Of a DNA stretch of 64,000 nucleotides, positions 33,934 through 47,434 are shown piece by piece (the stretch's first letter is position 1; the number at the start of each line of letters is the position of its first letter). The notes beneath the pieces are model-generated. The model saw nothing but the letters and a program-made list of their open reading frames with translations. It did not search any database and was not told the origin of the DNA. The translations under genes were made by a program, and so were the position numbers. This stretch comes from Muribaculum gordoncarteri. Its GTDB lineage: Bacteria > Bacteroidota > Bacteroidia > Bacteroidales > Muribaculaceae. Where the stretch lies: the NCBI RefSeq assembly GCF_004803695.1, contig NZ_CP039393.1, forward strand, positions 2,728,001 to 2,792,000, in the 5' to 3' direction.

Positions 33934-34977
33934 ATGGCAAAAATGAATTTTGGCGGAGTAGAAGAGAATGTAATCATCCGCGAAGAGTTTCCTTTGGAAA
34001 AGGCAAGAGAGATACTTAAGGACGAAACCATTGCCGTTATAGGTTACGGCGTACAGGGTCCCGGCCAGAGCATGAACCTGCGTGACAACGGCTTCAACGT
34101 AATCGTGGGCCAGCGCGAAGGCAAGACCTATCAGAAGGCTGTAGCCGACGGATGGGTTCCCGGAGAAACACTGTTCAGCATCGAAGAGGCCTGCAAGCGC
34201 GGCACAATCATCATGTGCCTCCTTTCCGATGCAGCCGTAATGTCGGTTTGGCCCAAAATCAAGGAGTATCTCACTCCCGGCAAGGCACTCTATTTCTCAC
34301 ACGGCTTTGCAATCACCTGGAGCGACCGCACAGGCGTAGTTCCTCCCAAGGATATCGATGTAATACTCGTTGCACCCAAGGGATCGGGCACATCACTGCG
34401 CACCATGTTCCTTGAAGGCCGCGGCTTGAACTCATCCTACGCTATCTATCAGGATGCCACCGGCCGTGCCGAAGCTCGCACAATCGCCCTCGGAATCGGT
34501 ATCGGTTCAGGCTATCTTTTTGAAACCACATTCCAGCGTGAGGCTACATCAGACCTTACCGGTGAGCGCGGCTCATTGATGGGCGCAATCCAGGGATTGC
34601 TCCTTGCACAGTATGAAGTGCTTCGCGAAAACGGCCACACTCCCTCGGAGGCTTTCAATGAAACCGTAGAGGAGCTCACTCAGTCGCTGATGCCTCTCTT
34701 TGCTAAGAACGGTATGGACTGGATGTATGCCAACTGCTCGACCACCGCACAGCGCGGCGCACTCGACTGGATGGGCCCGTTCCACGATGCCATCAAGCCC
34801 GTTGTACAGAAGCTCTACGAGAGTGTAAAGAGCGGTAACGAAGCTCAGATTTCAATCGACAGCAACTCCAAGCCCGACTATCGCGAAAAACTTGAGGAGG
34901 AACTCAAGGCACTCCGCGAAAGCGAAATGTGGCAGACTGCCGTTACAGTGCGCAAGCTCCGTCCCGAGAACAACTAA
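33934..34977 (+). CDS. ilvC: Ketol-acid reductoisomerase
   Basis: 347 residues. It isomerises and reduces acetolactate using NAD(P)H and Mg. The N-terminal Rossmann motif is GYGVQGPGQSMNLRDNG; the GVQGPG loop and the substrate segment APKGSGTSLR are family features, and the C-terminal knotted domain has SDLTGERGSLMGA with the metal-binding acidic residues. It is the last gene of the ilv operon, followed by a strong terminator. Confidence 0.96.
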   Translation: MAKMNFGGVEENVIIREEFPLEKAREILKDETIAVIGYGVQGPGQSMNLRDNGFNVIVGQREGKTYQKAVADGWVPGETLFSIEEACKRGTIIMCLLSDAAVMSVWPKIKEYLTPGKALYFSHGFAITWSDRTGVVPPKDIDVILVAPKGSGTSLRTMFLEGRGLNSSYAIYQDATGRAEARTIALGIGIGSGYLFETTFQREATSDLTGERGSLMGAIQGLLLAQYEVLRENGHTPSEAFNETVEELTQSLMPLFAKNGMDWMYANCSTTAQRGALDWMGPFHDAIKPVVQKLYESVKSGNEAQISIDSNSKPDYREKLEEELKALRESEMWQTAVTVRKLRPENN

Positions 34978-35006
34978 TCAACATTTCGACATGAAATGAT
35001 ACAGGC

Positions 35007-35054
35007 ATGACGAGCCCGGAGCAACAGGAATCCGGACTCGTCATGTGTTTTTAA
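35007..35054 (+). terminator. Terminator of the ilv operon
   Basis: ATGACGAGCCCGGA pairs with TCCGGACTCGTCAT (one unpaired base) around GCAACAGGAA and is followed by GTGTTTTT. Confidence 0.85.
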
Positions 35055-35181
35055 GACGGATGACAGCGATATTGCACAAAAGCTAACAATGTATGCAACA
35101 AATAGTTGCACAAAGTTTCAAATTGTGTGCAACACTGTTATTTTTATAACAATCCGTCAACTTTAATATAAAAAGTTTGTT

Positions 35182-35189
35182 TAACTTTG
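35182..35189 (+). promoter_or_regulatory. -7 box of the XRE-cupin / acyl-CoA ligase operon
   Basis: TAACTTTG fits TAnnTTTG, 28 bases before the ATG at 35218. Confidence 0.65.
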
Positions 35190-35217
35190 CGTAACAAAAA
35201 ATAGGCGACATTACATT

Positions 35218-35769
35218 ATGGACCATATAAAACAAGTAGCAAAACGACTGCGCGGCCTGCGCGACGCCATCGATCTTACAGTTGAAGAGATGGCTGTTCA
35301 GTGTGGAATCGGTCCCGAAACACTTGCCCTCTATGAGAGCGGCACATCCGACATACCGGTGAGCTTTCTTCATCAGCTCGCCACTACCTACGGAGTAGAA
35401 CTCACCGCCCTGCTTTTTGGCGAAGAGCCCAAAATGCACTCCTACTATATAACCCGTGCCGGCCGAGGCGTTAAGGTGGAACGCACCAAAGCCTACAGCT
35501 ACCAGGACATCGCCGCCGGATTCCAGCACAGGATAATGGCTCCCTTTATCGTAACAGTGGAGCCAACAGAATCCGACAGTCAGATAACGCTCAATACACA
35601 TCTGGGACAGGAGTTCAACTACATTCTTGAAGGCGAGCTTGAAATATCGATTGCCGGCAAGGTCAATGTACTGTATCCCGGCGACAGCATCATGTTTGAC
35701 GCACGCCGTCCCCACGGACTGCGAGCCATGGGAGGAAAACGTGTGAGATTGATAGCCATAATATCATAA
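35218..35769 (+). CDS. XRE-family regulator with C-terminal cupin domain
   Basis: 183 residues. The N-terminal XRE-type helix-turn-helix (about 6-65: LRGLRDAIDLTVEEMAVQCGIGPETLALYESG) is followed by a cupin barrel (about 100-180: HLGQEFNYILEGELEISIAGKVNVLYPGDSIMFDARRPHG). Such proteins bind DNA and sense a small ligand in the cupin. It stands 37 bases upstream of an acyl-CoA ligase gene and probably controls it, perhaps sensing a carboxylic acid or its CoA ester (inference). Confidence 0.88.
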   Translation: MDHIKQVAKRLRGLRDAIDLTVEEMAVQCGIGPETLALYESGTSDIPVSFLHQLATTYGVELTALLFGEEPKMHSYYITRAGRGVKVERTKAYSYQDIAAGFQHRIMAPFIVTVEPTESDSQITLNTHLGQEFNYILEGELEISIAGKVNVLYPGDSIMFDARRPHGLRAMGGKRVRLIAIIS

Positions 35770-35806
35770 CCAACGGAAAAATATCTACAGTCTATTACAT
35801 ACAATC

Positions 35807-37465
35807 ATGCTTGAGAAATTTCTTGACAAGACCAGCTTTGAGTCCTACGAGGACTTTATGGAGAATTTCCATGTAAACGTGCCGGAGAACTTCAACTTCG
35901 GATACGATGTAGTCGATGAATGGGCAGCTATAGAGCCCGACAAACCGGCCCTGCTATGGACCAACGACCGTGGAGAGAAGATTCAATTTACATTTGCCGA
36001 CATAAAGCGCGAGAGCGATAAGACGGCATCATTTTTCCAGTCACTCGGAATAGGGCGCGGCGATATGGTTATGCTCATTCTCAAGCGACACTATCAGTTC
36101 TGGTTCTCGATAATAGCCCTTCACAAGCTCGGAGCTACAGTGATTCCGGCAACCCACCTTCTCACCGAGAAGGACATCATCTACCGCTGCAAAATGGCCG
36201 GCATCAAGGCTATCGTGGCCACGGGCGACAAAATAGTCGTGGATCACATCCAGAAGGCCATGCCCGACTGCCCTACGGTAAAGGCACTCATCTCCACCGG
36301 ACCGATAGTACCCGAAGGATGGTACGATTTCAACAAGTCAATCGACGAGGCAAAGCCGTTTGTCCGTCCCGAACAGGTCAACATCAACGACGACATATCG
36401 CTTCTCTACTTCACATCGGGCACAACAGGCGAGCCTAAAATGGTGGCTCACGACTTCACCTATCCCCTCGGTCACATAATCACCGGAAGCTTCTGGCACA
36501 ACCTGAATGAAAAGAGCCTGCACCTGACACTCGCCGACACCGGCTGGGGAAAGGCAGTGTGGGGAAAGCTCTACGGACAGTGGCTGGCCGGAGCCAACGT
36601 ATTCGTATATGACTTTGAGAAATTTGAGCCGGTCGATGTGCTCCACATGATACACAACTACGGCATCACCTCATTCTGTGCGCCTCCCACAGTGTTCCGC
36701 TTCCTCATACGCGAGGATCTCTCAAAATTTGACCTGTCGACGCTCAAATACTGCACAATCGCCGGCGAGGCACTCAACCCGAGCGTCTACGAGGAGTGGC
36801 TGAAGCTTACAGGCATCAAGCTGATGGAGGGATTCGGACAGACCGAAACCACACTCACCATAGCCACCTACCCCTGGATTGAGCCGAAACCCGGCTCGAT
36901 GGGCAAGAAGGGCCCGCAATATGACATCGACCTTATAGCTCCCGACGGCCGTCCGGTCGAAGATGGAGAGCAGGGCGAAATCGTGGTGCGCACTCACGGC
37001 AAGAAGCAGCTCGGCCTGTTTAAGGAGTATCTCCACGACCCCGAACTCACCCACGAGGCATATCACGACGACATCTACCACACCGGCGATGTTGCATGGC
37101 GCGACGAGGACGGCTACTTCTGGTTTGTAGGCCGTACCGACGATGTGATAAAGTCATCGGGCTACCGCATCGGCCCGTTTGAGGTGGAAAGTGCGCTCAT
37201 GACTCACCCCGCTGTAGTGGAATGTGCAATCACCGGTGTCCCCGACGAAATACGCGGTCAGGTTGTCAAGGCAACAATCGTGCTTGCGAAGGATTATCTG
37301 GAATACGAAAAAGAGAAGCTCGTAAAAGAGATACAGGATCATGTAAAGCATGTGACGGCACCTTACAAGTATCCGCGCATAGTGGAATTTGTGGAGGAAC
37401 TACCCAAGACAATAAGTGGAAAAATACGCCGAGTAGCCATTCGCGACAACAAAGCGGGTAAATAA
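35807..37465 (+). CDS. AMP-forming acyl-CoA ligase
   Basis: 552 residues, a complete ANL-superfamily enzyme: P-loop LLYFTSGTTGEPKMVAH (about 200), GFGQTETT (about 343), YHTGDVAWRDEDGYFWFVGRTDDVIKSSGYRIGP (about 425-455) and the catalytic Lys in TISGKIRRVAIR near the C-terminus. It activates a carboxylate to acyl-AMP and then acyl-CoA. Length and motifs suit a medium-chain or aromatic acid ligase, but the substrate is not evident. It is cotranscribed with the XRE-cupin gene, and proB starts 17 bases downstream. Confidence 0.9.
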   Translation: MLEKFLDKTSFESYEDFMENFHVNVPENFNFGYDVVDEWAAIEPDKPALLWTNDRGEKIQFTFADIKRESDKTASFFQSLGIGRGDMVMLILKRHYQFWFSIIALHKLGATVIPATHLLTEKDIIYRCKMAGIKAIVATGDKIVVDHIQKAMPDCPTVKALISTGPIVPEGWYDFNKSIDEAKPFVRPEQVNINDDISLLYFTSGTTGEPKMVAHDFTYPLGHIITGSFWHNLNEKSLHLTLADTGWGKAVWGKLYGQWLAGANVFVYDFEKFEPVDVLHMIHNYGITSFCAPPTVFRFLIREDLSKFDLSTLKYCTIAGEALNPSVYEEWLKLTGIKLMEGFGQTETTLTIATYPWIEPKPGSMGKKGPQYDIDLIAPDGRPVEDGEQGEIVVRTHGKKQLGLFKEYLHDPELTHEAYHDDIYHTGDVAWRDEDGYFWFVGRTDDVIKSSGYRIGPFEVESALMTHPAVVECAITGVPDEIRGQVVKATIVLAKDYLEYEKEKLVKEIQDHVKHVTAPYKYPRIVEFVEELPKTISGKIRRVAIRDNKAGK

Positions 37466-37481
37466 GTGTTGTTGATATTGT

Positions 37482-38570
37482 ATGACACAGAAATCGCTCC
37501 GACGCATCGCCGTTAAGATAGGCTCCAACGTACTGACGAGAAAGGACGGTACGCTCGACATCACGCGCATGTCGTCAATTGTCGATCAGGTTGCCGAACT
37601 GCATCGCCGAGGCATGGAGATCATATTGATATCCTCGGGTGCGGTAGCGTCGGGACGAAGCGAACTGCGACTTTCACAATCGCTCGACTCGGTGTCGGCA
37701 CGGCAGCTCTATTCGGCGGTGGGCCAGGCAAAGCTCATCAACCGTTACTATGAGCTGTTTCGCGACCACGGCATTGCGTGCGGACAGATTCTCACCACAA
37801 AGGAGAATTTCTCCACACGACGCCACTATCTCAATCAGAAGCATTGCATGGATGTGATGCTCGCCAACAATGTCATTCCTATCGTAAACGAGAACGACAC
37901 AGTGTCGGTGACCGAGCTGATGTTTACCGACAATGACGAGCTTTCGGGGCTCATAGCCTCGATGATGGGGATGCAGGCGCTGATAATACTGAGCAATATC
38001 GACGGAGTATATGACGGTGACCCGTTCAGCCCCGGCACAAGGCTCATATCCGACATTCATGACGCTGCCGATGCATCGGGCTGCATAGCCAAGAGCAAGT
38101 CGTCGGCCGGTCGTGGAGGCATGGCCACAAAATATCGCATAGCGTGCAAAGTGGCATCGGAGGGCATCGCCGTTATCATCGCCAACGGTAAGCGCGACGA
38201 CATTCTGCTCGACCTGATGGACAAAAAGAACACGGTGCCGCACACCCTGTTTCACGCCGCAGCCACTCCAACATCAAGCGTCAAGAAATGGATCGCCCAC
38301 AGCGAGGGATTTGCCAAAGGGAGCATCACTGTCAACGAGGGAGCCGCCGAGGCGATGCTTGCGCCTACACGTGCGAGTCTTCTTCCGGTAGGTGTCACAG
38401 CCATCGACGGTGACTTTGAAAAGGACGACATTGTGCGTGTGGTCGATGCCGACGGAAAGGTCATAGCATGGGGCCGCACAAGCTACAAGTCAGACGACGC
38501 GCGCAAGCTCATGGGTGGTCGCGGAGGCCGTCCGCTCATTCACAGCGATTATCTGTATATCGACGATTAA
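37482..38570 (+). CDS. proB: Glutamate 5-kinase
   Basis: 362 residues including the C-terminal PUA domain (about 280-360). The kinase begins RIAVKIGSNVLTRKDG and contains ILISSGAVASGRSEL, NENDTVSVTELMFTDNDELSGLIA and GRGGMATKYRIACKVASEG. It phosphorylates glutamate in the first step of proline synthesis; ProA, encoded two genes downstream, does the second. It follows the ligase gene by 17 bases with no promoter seen between. Confidence 0.95.
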   Translation: MTQKSLRRIAVKIGSNVLTRKDGTLDITRMSSIVDQVAELHRRGMEIILISSGAVASGRSELRLSQSLDSVSARQLYSAVGQAKLINRYYELFRDHGIACGQILTTKENFSTRRHYLNQKHCMDVMLANNVIPIVNENDTVSVTELMFTDNDELSGLIASMMGMQALIILSNIDGVYDGDPFSPGTRLISDIHDAADASGCIAKSKSSAGRGGMATKYRIACKVASEGIAVIIANGKRDDILLDLMDKKNTVPHTLFHAAATPTSSVKKWIAHSEGFAKGSITVNEGAAEAMLAPTRASLLPVGVTAIDGDFEKDDIVRVVDADGKVIAWGRTSYKSDDARKLMGGRGGRPLIHSDYLYIDD

Positions 38571-38602
38571 CCCACTTAAACTAAAAATAATATTACAACC
38601 GT

Positions 38603-39151
38603 ATGAAACGCTTATCTATCACACTCATCACTGTTGCAATCGCACTGTTTTCAACTTATGCAGCCGAGAAGCTCACCGGAGTCAACGGCATAAAATTCGG
38701 ATGGAAGTTTGACCGTTGCGTCGAGGCAATCGGCGATGTTCCGCGCAAGCACACCAATAGCGACAACGAAAACGAGAAGAAGTTCTACTATTCACCCGCA
38801 CAATGGGCCGGCATAGAATGGAACGGCGGAGTGCTCGACTTCTTCAACGACAAACTATATCAGGTGGGCTTCCTGAAGTCGACAGCCAACGACGACAAGA
38901 CGACATTCAACACTGCCCGCACACATCTCACCGACCTCTACGGCGATCCCATAAAGATTCAGTCGATGGAATCCAACCTGATGTGGCGATCAAAGAACGG
39001 CAACATCGTTATGCTCGAATATGTCAAGGACTCCAATAAGGATGGCGCGACACAGTTTACAACCTGCGTATATTTCATCGACAACAAGGAGGTGGTAAAG
39101 AAAGCCAAGAAAGTTGACGGTGAGTTGCGTGAACTACTAAAAGGAAGATGA
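38603..39151 (+). CDS. Unrecognised secreted protein between proB and proA
   Basis: 182 residues with signal peptide (MKRLSITLITVAIALFSTYAAE). The mature part (LTGVNGIKFGWKFDRCVEAIG ... AQWAGIEWNGGVLDFFNDKLYQVGF ... TCVYFIDNKEVV) looks like a small alpha/beta domain; I do not recognise a family. Its stop overlaps the proA start by 4 bases (ATGA), so it is translated in step with proA although it is predicted to leave the cytoplasm. No function can be given. Confidence 0.75.
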   Translation: MKRLSITLITVAIALFSTYAAEKLTGVNGIKFGWKFDRCVEAIGDVPRKHTNSDNENEKKFYYSPAQWAGIEWNGGVLDFFNDKLYQVGFLKSTANDDKTTFNTARTHLTDLYGDPIKIQSMESNLMWRSKNGNIVMLEYVKDSNKDGATQFTTCVYFIDNKEVVKKAKKVDGELRELLKGR

Positions 39152-40401
39152 CCGAAATGACATCACAAAAACCGATTTTCGAGGCTGCACGCCATGCGGC
39201 ACGCAGCCTCGCTTTGCGCAGCGATGAACAGATTTCATCGCTGCTGCGTCATGTAGCCGATGCTGTTGACCGTAACGCAGCGGAAATACTGGAGGCCAAC
39301 AGTCGTGACTTATCGCGAATGGCCGAGGACAATCCTATGCGTGACCGCCTTCAGCTTACACCGGAGCGAATAAGCGACATAACATCCGACATGAGGACGG
39401 TAGCATCGTTGCCGTCGCCTCTCGGCCGAGTGCTGTCGTCGACGGTGCGTCCCAACGGGATGAAAATTGACAAGGTGAGTGTGCCCTTTGGAGTAATCGG
39501 CGTGGTGTATGAGGCTCGACCCAATGTCACGCTGGATATCTTCTCGCTATGCATGAAGGCAGGAAGCGCATGTCTGCTGAAAGGTGGAAGCGAGGCTTAC
39601 AATACCAATGAATGTATCGTGACACTGGTGCGTGACACGCTCATTCAACAGGGATGGGACGAAGCTACGGTGACACTGATGCCTCCGTCACATGAAGCGA
39701 CTACCGAGATGCTTAATGCCGTAGGTTATGTAGACCTTGTAATTCCGCGCGGATCGAAGAAGCTTATCGAATATGTGCGTGACACGGCACGTGTTCCTGT
39801 CATCGAAACGGGAGCAGGAGTATGTCACACCTATTTCCACGAGTCGGGTGACATAAAGAAAGGGCGTGACATCGTGTTCAACGCAAAGACAAGACGCGTC
39901 AGCGTGTGCAACGCACTTGACACCCTCGTCATCGACCGCTCGCGACTCGATGCTCTTGTGGAGATATGCAGCCAACTCGCGACAAAGAACGTTACGATAT
40001 ATGCCGACGATGAAGCCTACGCCGTTCTCTATGGCAAATATCCTCACCTATGTCATGCAACCGAAAGCGATTTCGGTCGTGAATGGCTCGACTATAAAAT
40101 GTCGATAGCCACGGTGGAGGGAATTGACGAGGCAATAAATTTCATTAACGAGCACACATCGCGCCACAGCGAGTGCATAGTATCCGAAGACAAAGCGGCA
40201 GTCGACCGATTCTTAAAGGAGGTTGACGCAGCGTGTGTATATGCCAATGTTTCCACCTCATTCACTGACGGAGGGCAATTCGGATTCGGAGCCGAAATAG
40301 GTATTTCGACCCAGAAGCTGCATGCACGCGGCCCTATGGGAATTCCCGAGATAACGACCTATAAATACATAATCACAGGCGACGGCCAGACCCGCTGGTA
40401 A
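39148..40401 (+). CDS. proA: Gamma-glutamyl phosphate reductase
   Basis: 417 residues. An aldehyde-dehydrogenase-like enzyme reducing glutamyl phosphate to the semialdehyde. Characteristic parts are VPFGVIGVVYEARPNVTLDIFSLCMKAGSACLLKGGSEA, the catalytic Cys region NAKTRRVSVCNALDTLVI, and the end GPMGIPEITTYKYIITGDGQTR. Its last 29 bases overlap tail-to-tail with the convergent methyltransferase gene. Confidence 0.95.
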   Translation: MTEMTSQKPIFEAARHAARSLALRSDEQISSLLRHVADAVDRNAAEILEANSRDLSRMAEDNPMRDRLQLTPERISDITSDMRTVASLPSPLGRVLSSTVRPNGMKIDKVSVPFGVIGVVYEARPNVTLDIFSLCMKAGSACLLKGGSEAYNTNECIVTLVRDTLIQQGWDEATVTLMPPSHEATTEMLNAVGYVDLVIPRGSKKLIEYVRDTARVPVIETGAGVCHTYFHESGDIKKGRDIVFNAKTRRVSVCNALDTLVIDRSRLDALVEICSQLATKNVTIYADDEAYAVLYGKYPHLCHATESDFGREWLDYKMSIATVEGIDEAINFINEHTSRHSECIVSEDKAAVDRFLKEVDAACVYANVSTSFTDGGQFGFGAEIGISTQKLHARGPMGIPEITTYKYIITGDGQTRW

Positions 40402-41743
40402 CGACTGTCGGGGCCGATTCGGGAATGTGTCCCGACAATATACGCCAGTTTTGAGGATATAGATTATTGGCGCGCTTTCCCAAATTTTTCACAAATCCAA
40501 GCGGAGCGCCATCGTATAGAAGGAGGATGTAGCCCGACGGCGCATCCTCCAATGTTATTGTTTCGCGCCTTAGATAGCTCATTGCCGCAGGATAGTCAAT
40601 CTCCACCGTGGGGAAAGCATCACTACGCAGCAGCTGTGACATAGCCAAGGCGTGGGAGGGGACAAGGTCACGCCCCTTGATCACGGCCACCTCCACTCCC
40701 TTATAGAGCACATCAAGGGTATCGGAAAGCTTCTTTACAAGTGCGACACGGTCAGCAGGCAATGCAATCACCCTGTCGTTCTCGACAATAAGGTTATAGT
40801 CGTCAGGATTGGTAATCCATTCACGGCACCGGCTCACATCGACAGCGGCCTTGGAGCGCTTTTCAGCTTTCACTGGCTTCTCACTGCGACCGCCGGGATT
40901 TCCGCCCTTGCGCAGCACTGCAACACATAATCCCTCGCCTCTTACGCGTCCCGGTATGAAATGATAACAACCGTCACGTTCAATCACATTCCACTCGGCA
41001 GGAAAATCCATGTCGACAACCTCACAATCGTAGTTGTCGAGAATATAACGCACCACATCCTCATTTTCCCGAGCATTGAAAGTGCATGTGGAGTAAATGA
41101 AATAACCGCCTTCGCGCAATGAGGGCCATATATTGTCGACAATCTCACGCTGACGCACGGCACATTCTTCGACAAGCGCAGGCGACCATTGCTTCACCGC
41201 TTCGGGCTCCTTGCGGAACATACCTTCACCCGAACAGGGAACATCGGCCATGACAATGTCAAACACCGATTTCAATTTGGAAAAGCGTGCCGTGTCGCCG
41301 CGACTTACAAGAGTGTGCGGAAAACCCCATTTAATCAAGTTCTCCCGCAATATCTCGGCTCGGGCGGGCACATATTCATTAGCGACGACAAACGCGTCGT
41401 GAGGCAAAGAATCAATGGCAGCCGTGGTCTTTCCACCGGGAGCCGCACACGCATCAAGGAGCGTCAGATGACTGCGATTTGCGGCAATACGGTTTACGAT
41501 ATGCGAATGTATCATCGACGAGGCATCCTGAACGTAGTACAATCCCTGATGCATCGCAGGATCAAAAGTAAATGCGGGGCGTTGGTCCAGATAAAATCCC
41601 GAACCGCACCACGGCACAAGTGAAGCATCACACAATGGCGAAACACCCTTGCCCGTATTGCAGCGCACACTCACCGACGGCTCCATCAGCAAGCCCTCGG
41701 CCAACCCTTCAAATTCACATACAAAACCTTCAGGAAGCGTCAT
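40373..41743 (-). CDS. RNA (cytosine-5) methyltransferase, RsmB/RsmF type
   Basis: 456 residues. The SAM-binding core has LLDACAAPGGKTTAAIDSL (motif I, about 93), ADVPCSGEGMFRKEP (motif IV Cys) and YFIYSTCTFNARENEDVV (motif VI Cys); both catalytic cysteines are present. The C-terminal part after about 300 (WITNPDDYNLIVENDRVIALP) resembles the extra domain of RsmF-type enzymes. It methylates C5 of a cytosine in rRNA, most likely 16S. It lies next to the rRNA operon on the same strand, after its terminator, and converges on proA. Confidence 0.88.
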   Translation of the reverse strand: MTLPEGFVCEFEGLAEGLLMEPSVSVRCNTGKGVSPLCDASLVPWCGSGFYLDQRPAFTFDPAMHQGLYYVQDASSMIHSHIVNRIAANRSHLTLLDACAAPGGKTTAAIDSLPHDAFVVANEYVPARAEILRENLIKWGFPHTLVSRGDTARFSKLKSVFDIVMADVPCSGEGMFRKEPEAVKQWSPALVEECAVRQREIVDNIWPSLREGGYFIYSTCTFNARENEDVVRYILDNYDCEVVDMDFPAEWNVIERDGCYHFIPGRVRGEGLCVAVLRKGGNPGGRSEKPVKAEKRSKAAVDVSRCREWITNPDDYNLIVENDRVIALPADRVALVKKLSDTLDVLYKGVEVAVIKGRDLVPSHALAMSQLLRSDAFPTVEIDYPAAMSYLRRETITLEDAPSGYILLLYDGAPLGFVKNLGKRANNLYPQNWRILSGHIPESAPTVVTSGSGRRL

Positions 41744-41830
41744 ATCTTATAGCGTATTAATTATGCAAATATAGCATATCACGTTGTAGCGTTCAAATAA
41801 TAAAACCAAAAACAGGCATGGGTATAAAAA

Positions 41831-41867
41831 GAATCAGGCCGGCTGCGATGTGCAGTCGGCCTGATTG
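41831..41867 (-). terminator. rRNA operon terminator
   Basis: AATCAGGCCG pairs perfectly with CGGCCTGATT around a GC-rich loop. On the minus strand it is followed by CTTTTTAT. It lies a few bases after the 5S gene. Confidence 0.88.
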
Positions 41868-41873
41868 TGAAGG

Positions 41874-41980
<107 letters not shown>

Positions 41981-42157
41981 TTTTTCTCTTTTTCCTGTCG
42001 TCGCCATCTCTAAGGCGACCGGTGTGGTGGAGGAAGCGGACTTCCTGGAAGCTGATACGAGGTCGACTCAATCGAAGCCTCGGACTGTGCACTGCGACCG
42101 TCCCGAGGCGGCGTGGCCTGCGGAACCTTTGCATTGAGCACGGGGGACTTGCGTCCC

Positions 42158-45054
<2,897 letters not shown>

Positions 45055-45192
45055 TTTATTTTTTTCGCCTACTCAATCTGTCGCATCGTATATGCATACC
45101 TAATGCTTTGATTTCGTCATTTGTTTCACTCGTATCTTGATTCTGATTACTCAGAATCGCTTCCAGCATGTCAATGTCCTCTTCCTTTATCG

Positions 45193-45266
45193 TAGTCCCT
45201 GGCAGAGTTGAACTGCCGACCTCTACATTATCAGTGTAGCGCTCTAACCAACTGAGCTAAGGGACT
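45193..45266 (-). tRNA. tRNA-Ile (GAT)
   Basis: A complete cloverleaf on the minus strand: acceptor AGTCCCT with AGGGACT, D-arm AGCTCAGTTGGTTAGAGCG, anticodon loop CTGATAA (anticodon GAT) and T-arm GGCAGTTCAACTCTGCC. CCA is not encoded. It lies in the 16S-23S spacer. No tRNA-Ala follows. Confidence 0.95.
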
Positions 45267-45398
45267 GCACTTCAACCTCCGTCAAGGAGGATAATGCGTT
45301 ATATAAAACAATAGACGAAGCAGTACCGAAGGGATTGTCCACTCGGTCGTGCGTTAGCCTCCGTTTTCTCCAGGGGAACCGAGCTCGCGCTCCGCTCC

Positions 45399-46939
<1,541 letters not shown>

Positions 46940-47133
46940 TGTATCTTTTTTTTATTTTTTCTGTGTCTTGACGGAAACGCTTTCCATCTCGACCCCCTGG
47001 CCGGAGTGTTGTGCTATCGCAGAATTGACAGAGTGGCAATCATGTTTAACATGACCCTTCTCTTGTACTACTTCTTGTCTATTGTAATAATTTCAATGTC
47101 CTCGCTCTCTCGGGCTTTCCGGGAAAAGCGTTG

Positions 47134-47165
47134 CAAAGTTACAACGTTTTTTTCATTCCCGCAAA
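47134..47165 (-). promoter_or_regulatory. rRNA promoter P2 (proximal)
   Basis: On the minus strand TTTG is followed after exactly 20 bases by TAACTTTG (plus-strand CAAAGTTA at 47134-47141). This is a full Bacteroidetes promoter about 200 bases upstream of 16S. Confidence 0.8.
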
Positions 47166-47244
47166 CTTTTTATTCAAAATTTTGTTGCCGCCCTTCCGGA
47201 GCGTCCCGGCCTCCGCCGGATGACCGCTTTCTCAAAAGCGAGTG

Positions 47245-47276
47245 CAAAGTTACACCCTTTACCCGTAACCACCAAA
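47245..47276 (-). promoter_or_regulatory. rRNA promoter P1 (distal)
   Basis: A second TTTG, 20 bases, TAACTTTG arrangement on the minus strand (CAAAGTTA at 47245-47252) lies 111 bases upstream of the first. Confidence 0.8.
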
Positions 47277-47354
47277 TTTTTTCGCCACTTTTTTAGCCGA
47301 AATCCCAAACAAATTCACAACCACCTGTGAATCAACACCCGCAAAACACAAAAA

Positions 47355-47390
47355 AAAGATGACCACACATTGAAAGCAGGGTCATCTTTT
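47355..47390 (-). terminator. Terminator of the endonuclease-like gene
   Basis: AAGATGACC pairs with GGTCATCTT with A- and T-rich flanks, 45 bases after the stop at 47435. Confidence 0.7.
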
Positions 47391-47434
47391 CTAAATATTT
47401 GTGTCGCAAAAAAATCGACAGACTAATTATATTT

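Larger units (their letters stand above)
46940..47434. other. rRNA operon leader and upstream region
   Basis: No protein gene is seen. The region holds the rRNA leader, two tandem promoters and, at 47355-47390, a terminator for the gene at 47435. Confidence 0.7.
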
